DNA of 64,000 nucleotides from assembly GCA_001599295.1 (NCBI GenBank), contig BCGN01000002.1:1240001-1304000 (forward strand). The letters are read 5' to 3'. How positions within the stretch are numbered: the stretch's first letter is position 1; each line of letters opens with the position of its first letter. A program made the position numbers and the translations under genes. Positions 31,237-40,597 of the stretch are shown piece after piece. The DNA is from Sporopachydermia quercuum (lineage: Eukaryota > Ascomycota > Sporopachydermiomycetes > Sporopachydermiales > Sporopachydermiaceae). Under the pieces are notes generated by a model, which ran no database searches, had not been told where the DNA came from, and saw only the letters and a list, made by a program, of their open reading frames with translations.

Positions 31237-32193
31237 ATGTCCATTTTGTTGAATTCAGGAGCTAAGATGCCAATTATTGGTTTCGGTGCTTGGAAAGTCA
31301 ATAAATCAACCTCTGCTGATACCATTTATAATGCTATCAAAACTGGCTATCGAATGATCGATGGTGCTGCTGATTATGGCAACGAAAAGGAGTGCGGAGA
31401 AGGAGTGAATAAAGCTATCAAAGAAGGTATTGTTAAGAGAGAAGATTTGTTCATTACTTCAAAACTTTGGAATAGTTTTCACTCCAAAGAACATGTTTTT
31501 CAAGGATTTAAGAAATCATTAGACGACTGGAACTTGAAATATTTTGATCTATACTTAATTCATTTCCCAATTGCACAGACTTTTGTTGATTTTAATGAGA
31601 AGTACCCTCCAGGCTTTTACTGTGGTGATGGAGACAAGATGACATTTGAAAATGTTCCAATAGCTGAAACCTGGGCTGAAATGGAAAAGATTCATGAAAA
31701 AGGTCTTGCAAAGAGTATTGGTATTTCAAATTTCAATGGCGGTTTGATTGTTGACTTGCTGAGATATGCTAAAGTGAAACCTGCTGTTTTACAAATTGAA
31801 CATCATCCTTATCTTACTCAAGAAAATCTTGTTGAGTACATACATGACAATGGTATTGCTCTTATTGCATACTCTTCTTTTGGACCTCAATCATTTATTG
31901 AGTTAGATGTTCCAGCTGCTAAGAATGCAGTATCCTTATTATCACACAATACTATTAAGTCAATTGCCGAAGAAACCGGTAAAACTACAGCTCAAGTTCT
32001 TCTCAGATGGTCAACTCAAAGAAACATTGCAGTTATCCCTAAATCCAACCACCAAAGTAGATTAGAAGAAAATCTCAACTGTAATGACTTTGATCTTACT
32101 GAAGAGCAGATCAAGAAGATTTCCTCCTTGAACTTGAATTTGAGATTCAACAATCCTTACACTTGGCCTGGGAAGATTCCTATTTTCGAGTAA
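31237..32193 (+). CDS. XYL1: NAD(P)H-dependent D-xylose reductase, aldo-keto reductase XYL1
   Basis: A 318-residue AKR2-type reductase that converts D-xylose to xylitol as the first step of pentose use; such enzymes also reduce other aldoses. The catalytic tetrad is present as Asp42, Tyr47, Lys76 and His109. The cofactor-site segment is IPKSN (267-271) followed by Arg275. In xylose reductases this Lys-Ser-Asn...Arg set goes with NADPH use or dual specificity, whereas NADH-preferring forms have Arg in place of the Lys. LQIEHHPYL, and LRFNNPYTW near the C-terminus (ending IPIFE), are hallmark segments of yeast xylose reductase rather than general Gre3-unlike AKRs. The CTG codon at 31759-31761 falls at a conserved Leu. 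It lies between COX17 and the YPL162C-type gene. Confidence 0.9.
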   Translation: MSILLNSGAKMPIIGFGAWKVNKSTSADTIYNAIKTGYRMIDGAADYGNEKECGEGVNKAIKEGIVKREDLFITSKLWNSFHSKEHVFQGFKKSLDDWNLKYFDLYLIHFPIAQTFVDFNEKYPPGFYCGDGDKMTFENVPIAETWAEMEKIHEKGLAKSIGISNFNGGLIVDLLRYAKVKPAVLQIEHHPYLTQENLVEYIHDNGIALIAYSSFGPQSFIELDVPAAKNAVSLLSHNTIKSIAEETGKTTAQVLLRWSTQRNIAVIPKSNHQSRLEENLNCNDFDLTEEQIKKISSLNLNLRFNNPYTWPGKIPIFE

Positions 32194-32889
32194 TTCACTT
32201 CTAAATAACCATTTATCTTTGTATTTGAGACTTATGTACTATTTTATTTCAGTAACCGTTAAATGTTGCTATAATGATTAGTTCATTAAAATCTTTTTTA
32301 CTATATCATATCGCATCGTATCATATCGTCTGTCTTATCACAATTGTTCCTTGAATATTGTAGGTGTCTATTTGTTTTTTTACTATTACGTCATAAGTAA
32401 TTATAATGCTCATCATTTATCTATTACCTCATCAAAGAGAGCCAGTAGGTCCCAGGGGCAATCCTCGAGATGGAAATACCTCATGCTCCCGCCATAGAAA
32501 AGAGATAAAATAACTGCTTCTCAGAAAGTATTTATTCCTTTCCAACTTCTGATGTTGACATTTATGGCAAATATCGTTTACAGGAAGTTAATACTTTGTT
32601 TACACGGGTAGTTGATAAACTTTTGTTATTTTACTGTATATATTATTAATAGGCGTTTTTTGGGAACAAGTTTTAAAAGAATCAGAAAAGCGGTACTAGA
32701 AGTACGGAAAACTGTGTAATAGATAACAGTGTCAACAGGAGATAAGAACTGTACACAAGGCTTGTTGATTGTTTGGGATATGCAGGTGGAAGGAAATCAA
32801 TAGTTAGTTGATTTGTATAATTAGTGGACATTGAATAAGCTCAAGAATACGATTGGTATGATTTGGTGAAAGGCTTAGAGGGAAGGAAA
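32194..32889. other. intergenic, XYL1 3' / YPL162C-type 5'
   Basis: A 696-bp spacer with a short GC-richer patch at about 32440-32500. No gene or repeat of note. Confidence 0.45.
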
Positions 32890-33790
32890 ATGTCTGATAA
32901 AGGTGGAATGACCGATGAGCAATGCAGGCTATTAGGCCCATTTGCATTGATCGTTCAAGGAGGGATGGGGATACTTGCATTATTATCGTTAGTGTGGAAA
33001 AGATACAGAGAATATCCTAATAGGAGGCCGTGGCTGGTATGGTTTTTTGATGTGTCAAAGCAAGTTCTAGGATCGTTTGGAATACATGTGCTGAATATCT
33101 TCTTTTCGGTGTTTCATCAAGACACTCCATGGATGGGTGATGATAATAATACTTTCAAGTCAGAAAGTGCTGCAGGTTCAACTAAACATATAACCCAGAA
33201 TTATTATAATCCTTTAAGTGCAAGTGAGAGGAAAGGCTTTCGAGTGTTTGGGTCAGCTGACGACAATCCTTGTAATTGGTACTTCCTAAACATTTTGTTT
33301 GATACAACATTAGGTATTCCTATACTATGGTTTTTCCTTTATGTGATATACAATTTTGCTTTAAAAGCTAAGATTCAAGGTACAATTTCTGGACAATATG
33401 GCCATCCTCCAAAGTGGTCGTACTACTGGAGGCAGCTTGTATTATACTTCGTTGGATTAGTTTGTATGAAGCTGGTGATCTACATAATACTTCAGTTGGT
33501 TCCGGGTCTAGTAGAGTTTGCAGGATTTCTGCTGAGTTGGTCCAACAATTATCCTAGATTTCAGATTGCGTTTGTTGTGCTGATATTCCCGTTATTGTGA
33601 GTATTTTCTGGTTTGAGTTTTCTAACCTTTTATTTATTAATTCTCTTCTCTAACATTTTCTAGCATGAACGCATTGCAGTACTATATCATTGACAGTATT
33701 ATTCAATCACCTGAATATAAAAATGACCATAGTCACCATCAGAGTGGTGCTTTAGGTCAGCCAGACGAAGTGGAGCATTGGTTTTACTAA
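32890..33790 (+). CDS. STIMATE/TMEM110-family membrane protein, YPL162C type (2 exons)
   Basis: A 277-residue multi-pass membrane protein. The S. cerevisiae counterpart YPL162C is a vacuolar membrane protein of unknown role; the animal relative STIMATE regulates ER-plasma-membrane junctions. Exon 1 is 32890-33596 and exon 2 is 33664-33790; the donor is GTGAGT and the acceptor TCTAG. The start is the ATG at 32890 (MSDKGGMTDE). About five hydrophobic segments are visible. The family blocks are FDVSKQVLGSFGIHVLN, CNWYFLNILFDTTLGIP and FQIAFVVLIFPL, continuing across the intron into MNALQYYIIDSIIQSPEYK. The tail is His-rich and hydrophilic and ends EVEHWFY. The exon 2 match to the family makes the splice call firm. 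Confidence 0.9.
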
Positions 33791-34551
33791 CCTGTATTTT
33801 GTACTACGATCTAATGATACATATTTACCTTTGTTTAATGCATGAGTTTCTAGCAAGATATTGAACTAACGTAAGGACCAGTTTTGACATCAGCAACCAA
33901 AAGATTAAATCAGAGCCCGCGTTATGACACACTGAAAACTGCTATTTACTGATTCCTCACTCACTGATCTGCATACTCCTCATTCTATTTCTTCATTACT
34001 TACTTTCTTTTTTGAAATCCACACGTGGGTGATCATGTGATTGATGATAATATATGACTACACGTTGTTATGGTGTCTAATTGCATCATCCATGCATGTA
34101 ACTGCATATTGATTGAATTTCTATGATACTTATAGGAACATAGAATCATCTACTTATTATCTTTTATATAACCAAAAAAGCAAGATAATAGTAGTTTTCC
34201 TCCCGAAGATAACTAAGGATGTATTCGAGACTCTTGAACCCTTTATTACTGAACTTTATACCTACTATTCTCTTCTGATCCTATATTCTGTTCCCCAACC
34301 TTATTTTTATTTTGCAGCACATTACTTTGCTTTGCATACCCGTGCAGGAGAATTTTTCAGTCAATAATTTTCAAAAGTGGTTGGAGCATTCAAAGGCAAA
34401 CACAATATCTACAACCTTTACTTTAGATTTTATCAAAAGAAAAGAGAAATCTTTGATTGAATACCAATTAGCTGACCACTAGACTTCTTGGATTACTGTG
34501 AAGCTTTTGTAATACATAGACTAGCAGTATTTGCAAATATTCCTGAGAAAA
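33791..34551. other. intergenic, MEU1 promoter
   Basis: A 761-bp spacer before MEU1 that contains a CACGTG site at 34022-34027. An 84-codon frame at 34113-34367 starts at a non-ATG codon and is hydrophobic by chance. Confidence 0.45.
34022..34027. promoter_or_regulatory. CACGTG site upstream of MEU1
   Basis: CACGTG in the context ACACGTGGGTGATC, about 525 bp upstream of the MEU1 ATG. In S. cerevisiae CACGTG is the Cbf1 site used with Met4 and Met28 on sulphur-amino-acid genes. MEU1 belongs to methionine salvage, so control by this circuit is reasonable but inferred. Confidence 0.4.
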
Positions 34552-35496
34552 ATGTCTGAATTACCCACTACCTTTGATGAACCAGTGACTCTTGGGGTTA
34601 TTGGCGGAACAGGTTTATATCACTTGGATTCGTTGACTCCAGTTGCAAAATTGACTATCTCAACACCTTGGGGATATCCTTCATCACCCATCACTATTTC
34701 TAGGACTAAAACTGGGTTCCCAATTGCTTTTCTAGCTCGTCACGGTGTGCATCATGACTTGACTCCTACTGAAGTCAACTCTAGAGCTAATATTGCTGCT
34801 TTGAAGCATTTAGGAGTTGAAGCAATTGTTGCCTTTTCAGCAGTTGGATCTCTCAGACAAGAAATCAAGCCAAGAGATTTTGTTATTCCTAATCAAATTA
34901 TTGATAGAACCAAAGGATTGAGACCATCTTCTTTCTTTGAAGGTGGTTTTGTTGCTCATGTTGGGTTTGGTGAACCTTTTGATGAGGATTTGGGAAGAAT
35001 CATTTCCGAGTTTGAACATGTATTAGAAGGTGATAGTATCAAACTCCACTATAAGAAGGATAAATCTGATGAAGATAAGGTCGTTATCTGTATGGAAGGA
35101 CCTGCTTTCAGTACTAGAGCTGAATCTAGATTATATCAAAGCTGGGGTGGAAGTGTTATAAACATGAGTGTTCTCCCTGAATCGAAGCTTGCTAAGGAAG
35201 CTGAAATTAGTTATCAGATGATCTGTATGAGCACTGATTATGATGCTTGGAATGATGAAGAAGAACCAGTTACCGTTGAAACTGTTGTCGGTAATTTGAG
35301 AGCTAACAGTGCCAATGCAAATACATTAGCCGAAGCTGTTCTTGAAAGATTGGAAACAGAATTGAAAGCAAAGAATATCGGACAGAAGCTAAAAGGCACA
35401 ATGAAAATGTCTGTCTCAACAAATCCGGCTGGTGTGAAGAAGGAAATGCTGCAAAAGATGCATTTCATATTCCCTGGTTATTGGCCACTTAATTGA
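34552..35496 (+). CDS. MEU1: methylthioadenosine phosphorylase MEU1
   Basis: A 314-residue purine nucleoside phosphorylase-family enzyme that splits 5'-methylthioadenosine into adenine and methylthioribose-1-phosphate, the entry to methionine salvage. The MTAP markers are GVIGGTGLY at the N-terminus (phosphate site), FLARHGVHHDLTP, NSRANIAALKHLGV, SAVGSLRQEIKPRDFVIP, CMEGPAFSTRAESRLY and INMSVLPESKLAKEAEI. MCMSTDYD-like text (MICMSTDYDAW) carries the base-binding Asp. The first ATG in frame is at 34552. The gene converges with POM34, as in S. cerevisiae (YLR017W, YLR018C). A CACGTG site lies upstream. Confidence 0.95.
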   Translation: MSELPTTFDEPVTLGVIGGTGLYHLDSLTPVAKLTISTPWGYPSSPITISRTKTGFPIAFLARHGVHHDLTPTEVNSRANIAALKHLGVEAIVAFSAVGSLRQEIKPRDFVIPNQIIDRTKGLRPSSFFEGGFVAHVGFGEPFDEDLGRIISEFEHVLEGDSIKLHYKKDKSDEDKVVICMEGPAFSTRAESRLYQSWGGSVINMSVLPESKLAKEAEISYQMICMSTDYDAWNDEEEPVTVETVVGNLRANSANANTLAEAVLERLETELKAKNIGQKLKGTMKMSVSTNPAGVKKEMLQKMHFIFPGYWPLN

Positions 35497-35742
35497 ACAG
35501 TATAAGAATGCCAGTAAGGGAGGGTAAATGAATAGTCAAATGTTTTTTTTTTTCTGGATGAAGTATTGATTTAAAGATAAATCCTTTTCAAATGAATATA
35601 GACTAGAAACTAGAATAGAGATAAGAATGATCAATTGATCCTCAGGTTCGGTATTAAGTTTATATATTTAGACTATATATTCGTTATGCTGTATGAATCA
35701 ATGCTAACCATTGATTGTATGAAAGATCAAAACATAGTTAGC

Positions 35743-37077
35743 TCAATAATATCTATTACTTCTGGTAGCATATGCTGGTTCTTTATTTGAGAGAATAGTT
35801 TCGTTATTTTGAATTGATCGAGAAGTAGTACTACGAGTAACCCTTCTTCTTGCCTCAGTAACACTGCCAGTTAAAGGTTTCGTTTTGCTAGCAAGTCTGG
35901 AAGCATTGCTTGAAGTTTTGATAGCACCCCTTGGTTTTGGAGCAGCCGACGGAGTTCGAGAAGGTGAGTGAAGAAAAGATTCACTTTGCTTTTGAATTGA
36001 TGACAACAAATCAGCTGTCGATGGAATATTACTAGGGGTCGATAAACCAGCTTTGGGTGTTCCTGGTAATTTATCAGATTCGATTTGGTTAGGTAATGGT
36101 GGTAACCCTAAAAGCTTTCGCTGAACAGCTGTAAGTTCCTGGTTGGGTTCTGATGATCCTTTACTACTAGTTTTCTTATTATTCGAACTCTCCTTGTTGC
36201 CATTGCTATCAGCTAATGTCACAATATTGATAACAATATTAATAGTAAGAACAATATAAGTAAACCATTTAGTTTTGATAAGTATGCTGTATAGAGATAG
36301 ATTACTCCATAACCATTTCAATAATGAAATATACCCTGAAGTTTGCGATGAGTCATCATTTCCTTGATTGCCAAGAGGAATGTAGGTATTGCTGGTTAAA
36401 TAATCACTATCATCAAAGTCAAACCCATTATGATAGAAGATGTTATTGTAAAAAAAATCTGAATATGAAAGAATGCTGTATACAAAGTCCGACTCTTGTA
36501 GAATAGAGATTACCAGTTTAAACAAGAAAAGAAACAAAACGCTTGTAAGAAGTGATTTGATAGCAAAAGCCTTTGATTTCTCTTTGCTGTTGAACAGAAC
36601 CTTAGCAACTACAGGATTAATCCACCCGCTTGATTTCACAGTCTTTCCAGCATTTGGATTAACAAATAAAGGATTCTGCTTCCCTTGGGACTTAGCAGAG
36701 TTGTTTGAGGATTGAGCGTTCTCTTTATTAGAAGTATGAGCGTCAGAAGTAGAATTTTTGTATGGATCTGAGGTATTCAAATGATCATAGGTATCACCTT
36801 CACTTAAACCAAACGATGGATATGGTGAAGAATATCTATTTGGGGTTGAAACAGAGGCCAATGGAGAATCCTTTTGAAAAATATTGATAGCTGCTGTCGG
36901 TTGAGATCCAGATTGGTCATCTAGTTCATTTTTTGATTTTTCAGCAGAAAAACTGTTAGGAGTTGAACTTCTATTTGGTGCCGAGATAGTTGAGAATCTC
37001 AAAGGGGTACGTGTTGAAACATTTGACGTTGTAGGGAAGTATGGCGTGAATTTTGGTGGTTCTGCTGGTCTTGCCAT
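35743..37077 (-). CDS. POM34: nuclear-pore membrane protein POM34
   Basis: A 444-residue protein of low complexity with two hydrophobic helices at about 170-190 (LLTSVLFLFLFKLVISIL) and 270-287 (YIVLTINIVINIVTL). This is the layout of the pore-membrane nucleoporin Pom34, which anchors the nuclear pore ring with Pom152 and Ndc1. The strongest sequence clue is LTAVQRKLLGLPP after the second helix, matching the LTDRQKKLLG box I recall in S. cerevisiae Pom34. The N- and C-terminal regions are Ser/Pro/Thr-rich with TP sites (TPLRF, TPKAGL, SRTPSA) and the end is basic. At 444 residues it is longer than the 299 of baker's yeast. The convergent position next to MEU1 is the same as in S. cerevisiae. 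Confidence 0.83.
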   Translation of the reverse strand: MARPAEPPKFTPYFPTTSNVSTRTPLRFSTISAPNRSSTPNSFSAEKSKNELDDQSGSQPTAAINIFQKDSPLASVSTPNRYSSPYPSFGLSEGDTYDHLNTSDPYKNSTSDAHTSNKENAQSSNNSAKSQGKQNPLFVNPNAGKTVKSSGWINPVVAKVLFNSKEKSKAFAIKSLLTSVLFLFLFKLVISILQESDFVYSILSYSDFFYNNIFYHNGFDFDDSDYLTSNTYIPLGNQGNDDSSQTSGYISLLKWLWSNLSLYSILIKTKWFTYIVLTINIVINIVTLADSNGNKESSNNKKTSSKGSSEPNQELTAVQRKLLGLPPLPNQIESDKLPGTPKAGLSTPSNIPSTADLLSSIQKQSESFLHSPSRTPSAAPKPRGAIKTSSNASRLASKTKPLTGSVTEARRRVTRSTTSRSIQNNETILSNKEPAYATRSNRYY

Positions 37078-38075
37078 TGGGATTATTATTTGTTATAATA
37101 GTGATGACGCTTATAGTTTGGTGGTACTAATTGAAATAGACACTACCAAGCTATAAATGAATTTGATACAGCTCTCAGGAAGTTCAAAGTAAAATGCAAA
37201 TTCAAGCAACGTTCGAATCAAAAGTGCGTAATCGCTGATTGTTTCCTGCTGATCTGATCTAGATGATAGATTGCAATAATTTGTTTCGCCTGAATAACAG
37301 TTTTGCTTAAACTTATCATGTAATCATAAAAAGATGGCCTGTGTGTTGAATGATTATGTAATATTAGATCAATACTTCCTATTGATTATGTCATCAAATA
37401 CAAATTATTAGTAAACTATTCATAGTTCTATGTATCATTTAGCATTTACTTTAACTTAATTGAAATAATGTTGTGATAGAGCATAAGCAATGTTGGTATC
37501 AGCATCAATTTGTTCTTATTTAGTTGATTGCCCTTTCGGCAAACCAACATCAAGTTTAAATCTATTTATATATTTAGTTCATTCTTGCAAATATAGTTTA
37601 ATTGTCTTCTATGACGTCTGAATTCTTCACACAACCAACTGCCATACAAAATTTAAACGGAGCAAGGAAAAGCATCATGTGACAATGATTTCTTTATACA
37701 TCATATAGGTACGAAACACTAAAGCCCATCACATAGCCCGGCTTGAGTATTGTAAGGCATTTTATTTTGTTCATTTGATGTAATAATATATTATTGGGTT
37801 CTCTATTCTTTTTGTCTATCAATTAGCTATAATAGTTCTTGCTGTTAAGTAACTATTGAGAATATAGCACTGGTTGTTTTTGCTGAATTCCAGGAGTAAT
37901 AGAAGATCGGTTGGATGGATTGAATGAATATAGCCAATTGCAGTATGCTTTTCATTACTTTCATTTCTACTTTGTTTCCTACTGTCTATTGTTTCCTCTG
38001 AAGCTCTCAGATCAACCAATTGTTGTTTTCAATAATTGCTGAATTATTTCACTGATTATAGCTCATCTTGTCAAT
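37078..38075. other. divergent promoter region
   Basis: A 1-kb divergent spacer between POM34 (-) and the metzincin gene (+). AT-rich, with no gene-like frame or recognised site. Confidence 0.45.
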
Positions 38076-40106
38076 ATGTCATCTTTCAAGCTATTCAACC
38101 TCTCGNATAATGCTACAGTTCATACCCCAGTGATAACCATTCAAGGCCAATATGGGGCATCATCATCATCAAATGGGTTCGTCACTATTTTCCATCATAT
38201 GAATTTATTTCCACCTCAAACTTTTCCTGTGAATCAATCCTACTTCAAATCTTTAGTTCATCTTGNTCCCGGTCACAATAGGCTTATATTCACATTCGGA
38301 ACAACATGGGAATCTTCCTATTATTATGACACTTCTTCCAAAGACAAAAGCTCGGTAATTGATGTGACATATATTCCCTTATTACAGAATCCTCCAATTC
38401 ATCTTTGTTTGATCCTTGGAAAAGATTCGCCAGGAACGTTCGATAGTCCTTCATGGAAAAAGGCAAAAGAACCCAATGATTTGTTTACTGCTGTCAAGAA
38501 ACTACGAATGGCTGGATATTTAATGCAAGCATTCACGAATGAGCAAATGCTCCGTAATGGCATGGGCCATAGAACTTTTAGATTTCTTGAAGAATATACA
38601 AGAGATACTATTTCTAATAGAGATATCCCAAATACTAGAAGAAGTACTATCAAGGTCCATGTTATAAGATCATCTGAAGAAACAGTAGCATCAATAAGAA
38701 ATCCTGATTATGCCCAACAGAACAAATCAGCTAAGAATCCTGGGAAACTATTCGATATTGCAATTAAAGAAGTGAGAAAATATTTTGGTCCTAGTAATTT
38801 ACCTATTCAAACTGCTTGTATTTTCTTAGATGGCCACTGGGATGCGAAAGCTAAGCTAATTACTGGTCATGCTGCTTTAGGAGGTGGTACCAATGAGGTG
38901 AAAATGGCAATATTTGGTTCTCATGGATTATATTCCTGGCCTACTTGCTTTGAAGACGTTCTAACTTGTTTCTCAGACACTACTCCTACTGATACAAGAG
39001 AAGTTGCAAATGATTGTAATGAATGTGGATCTGCATGGGAAACATTGACCGTTACCTTAGGAGCCTTCATGCATGAGATTGGTCATTTGTTAGGTTGTCC
39101 TCACCAACCAAGCGGTGTTATGCTAAGAGATTATGTAAGACTCAATAGATCTTTTTTAGTTTCTGAAGCTTACTGTACAAGAGAAAGACGTCAGGGTAAG
39201 CCTTTAACACTTAGTGAAGATGAATGCTCGTGGCACAGATTAGACATCTTAAGATTTCTTGCTCATGAGTCATTTGCTTTGCCTGATGATGATCCAAATT
39301 TGAGATTACTGCATGATAAACAAATCAGTGCAAAACCTACAGCCTTCCCTTTAAGTGGTCAAAAAGAACCAACCATAGTGTTTAAGTCAGAAACTGGAAT
39401 TTTTTTGATTGAAATAAAAGTGAATGGTACCTGCAGAGGTCATTTGGAGTTTCTACCTACTGCTTTAAAAGGACAAGGTTATCAAAAAGAAGTTATTGTT
39501 TCTGAATCAATTATTCGTAATGCTTTGAGTAAGGAGTACGCTACTACTTCTTCTACTATCTCTTTGCAAGTATTAGCATTAGGATATGAAAGCTATAATG
39601 TCCATGATTTAAGAGCATTTTTATACTCTCTAACCAAAACGGCATTTACTGATACTTTTGGTTATATTGATAATGGTAAATCATTACAAGGGCTACGAAG
39701 TTCACTTGCTGGTGGGAATAATAAATTTGAAGGCTCAGCTACAATCACTTTTAATCCTTTCATGGTGAAAGCTGTTGTTATCTATGCTGGAGCAGCTGTC
39801 GATGGTGTTGAGTTTATTCTAACAACAGGAGAAAAGACTCTATTTGGCAAACGCGGTGGACGTCCTACAACATTTGAATTGAAAGATGGTGAAATCATTG
39901 ATCAGCTCGAGATTCGTAGTGGAGCATGGCTAGATGCAGTGAGAGTCAGAACAAGTTTTGGGAGATATAGCAAGTGGTGTGGTGGTAACGGAGGAGGTGT
40001 GTGTTCGTTTACTCCGCCTGAAGGATATTTGATTGGTGGATTATATGGGCATGTTGATAGATGGTGTATTTCTATTGGAATTGTTTACTTTCAATTAAGC
40101 CAATAG
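38076..40106 (+). CDS. metzincin-like zinc metalloprotease with jacalin-like domain (YIL108W type)
   Basis: A 676-residue putative metalloendopeptidase of the fungal family that includes S. cerevisiae YIL108W; its role is not known. The zinc motif HEIGHLLGCPH (residues 333-343) has all three His ligands and the catalytic Glu334 of the metzincin form HExxHxxGxxH. Upstream, TACIFLDGHWDAKAKLITGH and GGGTNEVKMAIFGSHGLYSW are typical of the family. From about residue 535 a beta-rich domain with GAAVDGVEFI, IDQLEIRSGAWLDAVRV and GGLYGHVDRW looks like a jacalin-type lectin fold. There is no signal peptide, so the protein is probably cytosolic. Two N bases (38106, 38266) each blur one residue. It converges with PFK26, as in baker's yeast. 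Confidence 0.9.
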   Translation: MSSFKLFNLSXNATVHTPVITIQGQYGASSSSNGFVTIFHHMNLFPPQTFPVNQSYFKSLVHLXPGHNRLIFTFGTTWESSYYYDTSSKDKSSVIDVTYIPLLQNPPIHLCLILGKDSPGTFDSPSWKKAKEPNDLFTAVKKLRMAGYLMQAFTNEQMLRNGMGHRTFRFLEEYTRDTISNRDIPNTRRSTIKVHVIRSSEETVASIRNPDYAQQNKSAKNPGKLFDIAIKEVRKYFGPSNLPIQTACIFLDGHWDAKAKLITGHAALGGGTNEVKMAIFGSHGLYSWPTCFEDVLTCFSDTTPTDTREVANDCNECGSAWETLTVTLGAFMHEIGHLLGCPHQPSGVMLRDYVRLNRSFLVSEAYCTRERRQGKPLTLSEDECSWHRLDILRFLAHESFALPDDDPNLRLLHDKQISAKPTAFPLSGQKEPTIVFKSETGIFLIEIKVNGTCRGHLEFLPTALKGQGYQKEVIVSESIIRNALSKEYATTSSTISLQVLALGYESYNVHDLRAFLYSLTKTAFTDTFGYIDNGKSLQGLRSSLAGGNNKFEGSATITFNPFMVKAVVIYAGAAVDGVEFILTTGEKTLFGKRGGRPTTFELKDGEIIDQLEIRSGAWLDAVRVRTSFGRYSKWCGGNGGGVCSFTPPEGYLIGGLYGHVDRWCISIGIVYFQLSQ

Positions 40107-40597
40107 GGAAGTTAGCCATGGCATGGGAATTTGGGAGGATGAGGCATTATAACAATGGGCTTTTAAGAAGTATATGATAAACTGTATTGATTCGATTGTT
40201 TGTTAGAATGCATTTAATCTGCATGTTAGCTGCATAAAGCAACGAATTGCCTGATCTCTTGAAGTCTAAGATATTCGATAGCATAAACAATAACAGTAAA
40301 TTGTTTGAATCCGAGGTAATTGGCCATCAACAATGTAAATCCTTAGTTTCCACTTCTATCATCCCCTCATTATGAAAACGGCTTAAGCCTCTTTAAACTG
40401 TGTACATTATGATACTATTTCTAACAGCAACTACAAAATACAATGAAAGTGAATTCCTATAACATTATCTTAGTCATTATTCATCTATTTGCCATTCTCT
40501 CAATTAGCTATGTCCCTCTTCACTATTTCGAGACCATAATTAATCATTATCAGCTATAAATCCATCGAATTTCGTAGTTCTCCAGCCACTATTCATC
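40107..40597. other. convergent 3' intergenic region
   Basis: A 491-bp spacer between two converging genes. It should hold both terminators. Nothing else seen. Confidence 0.5.
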
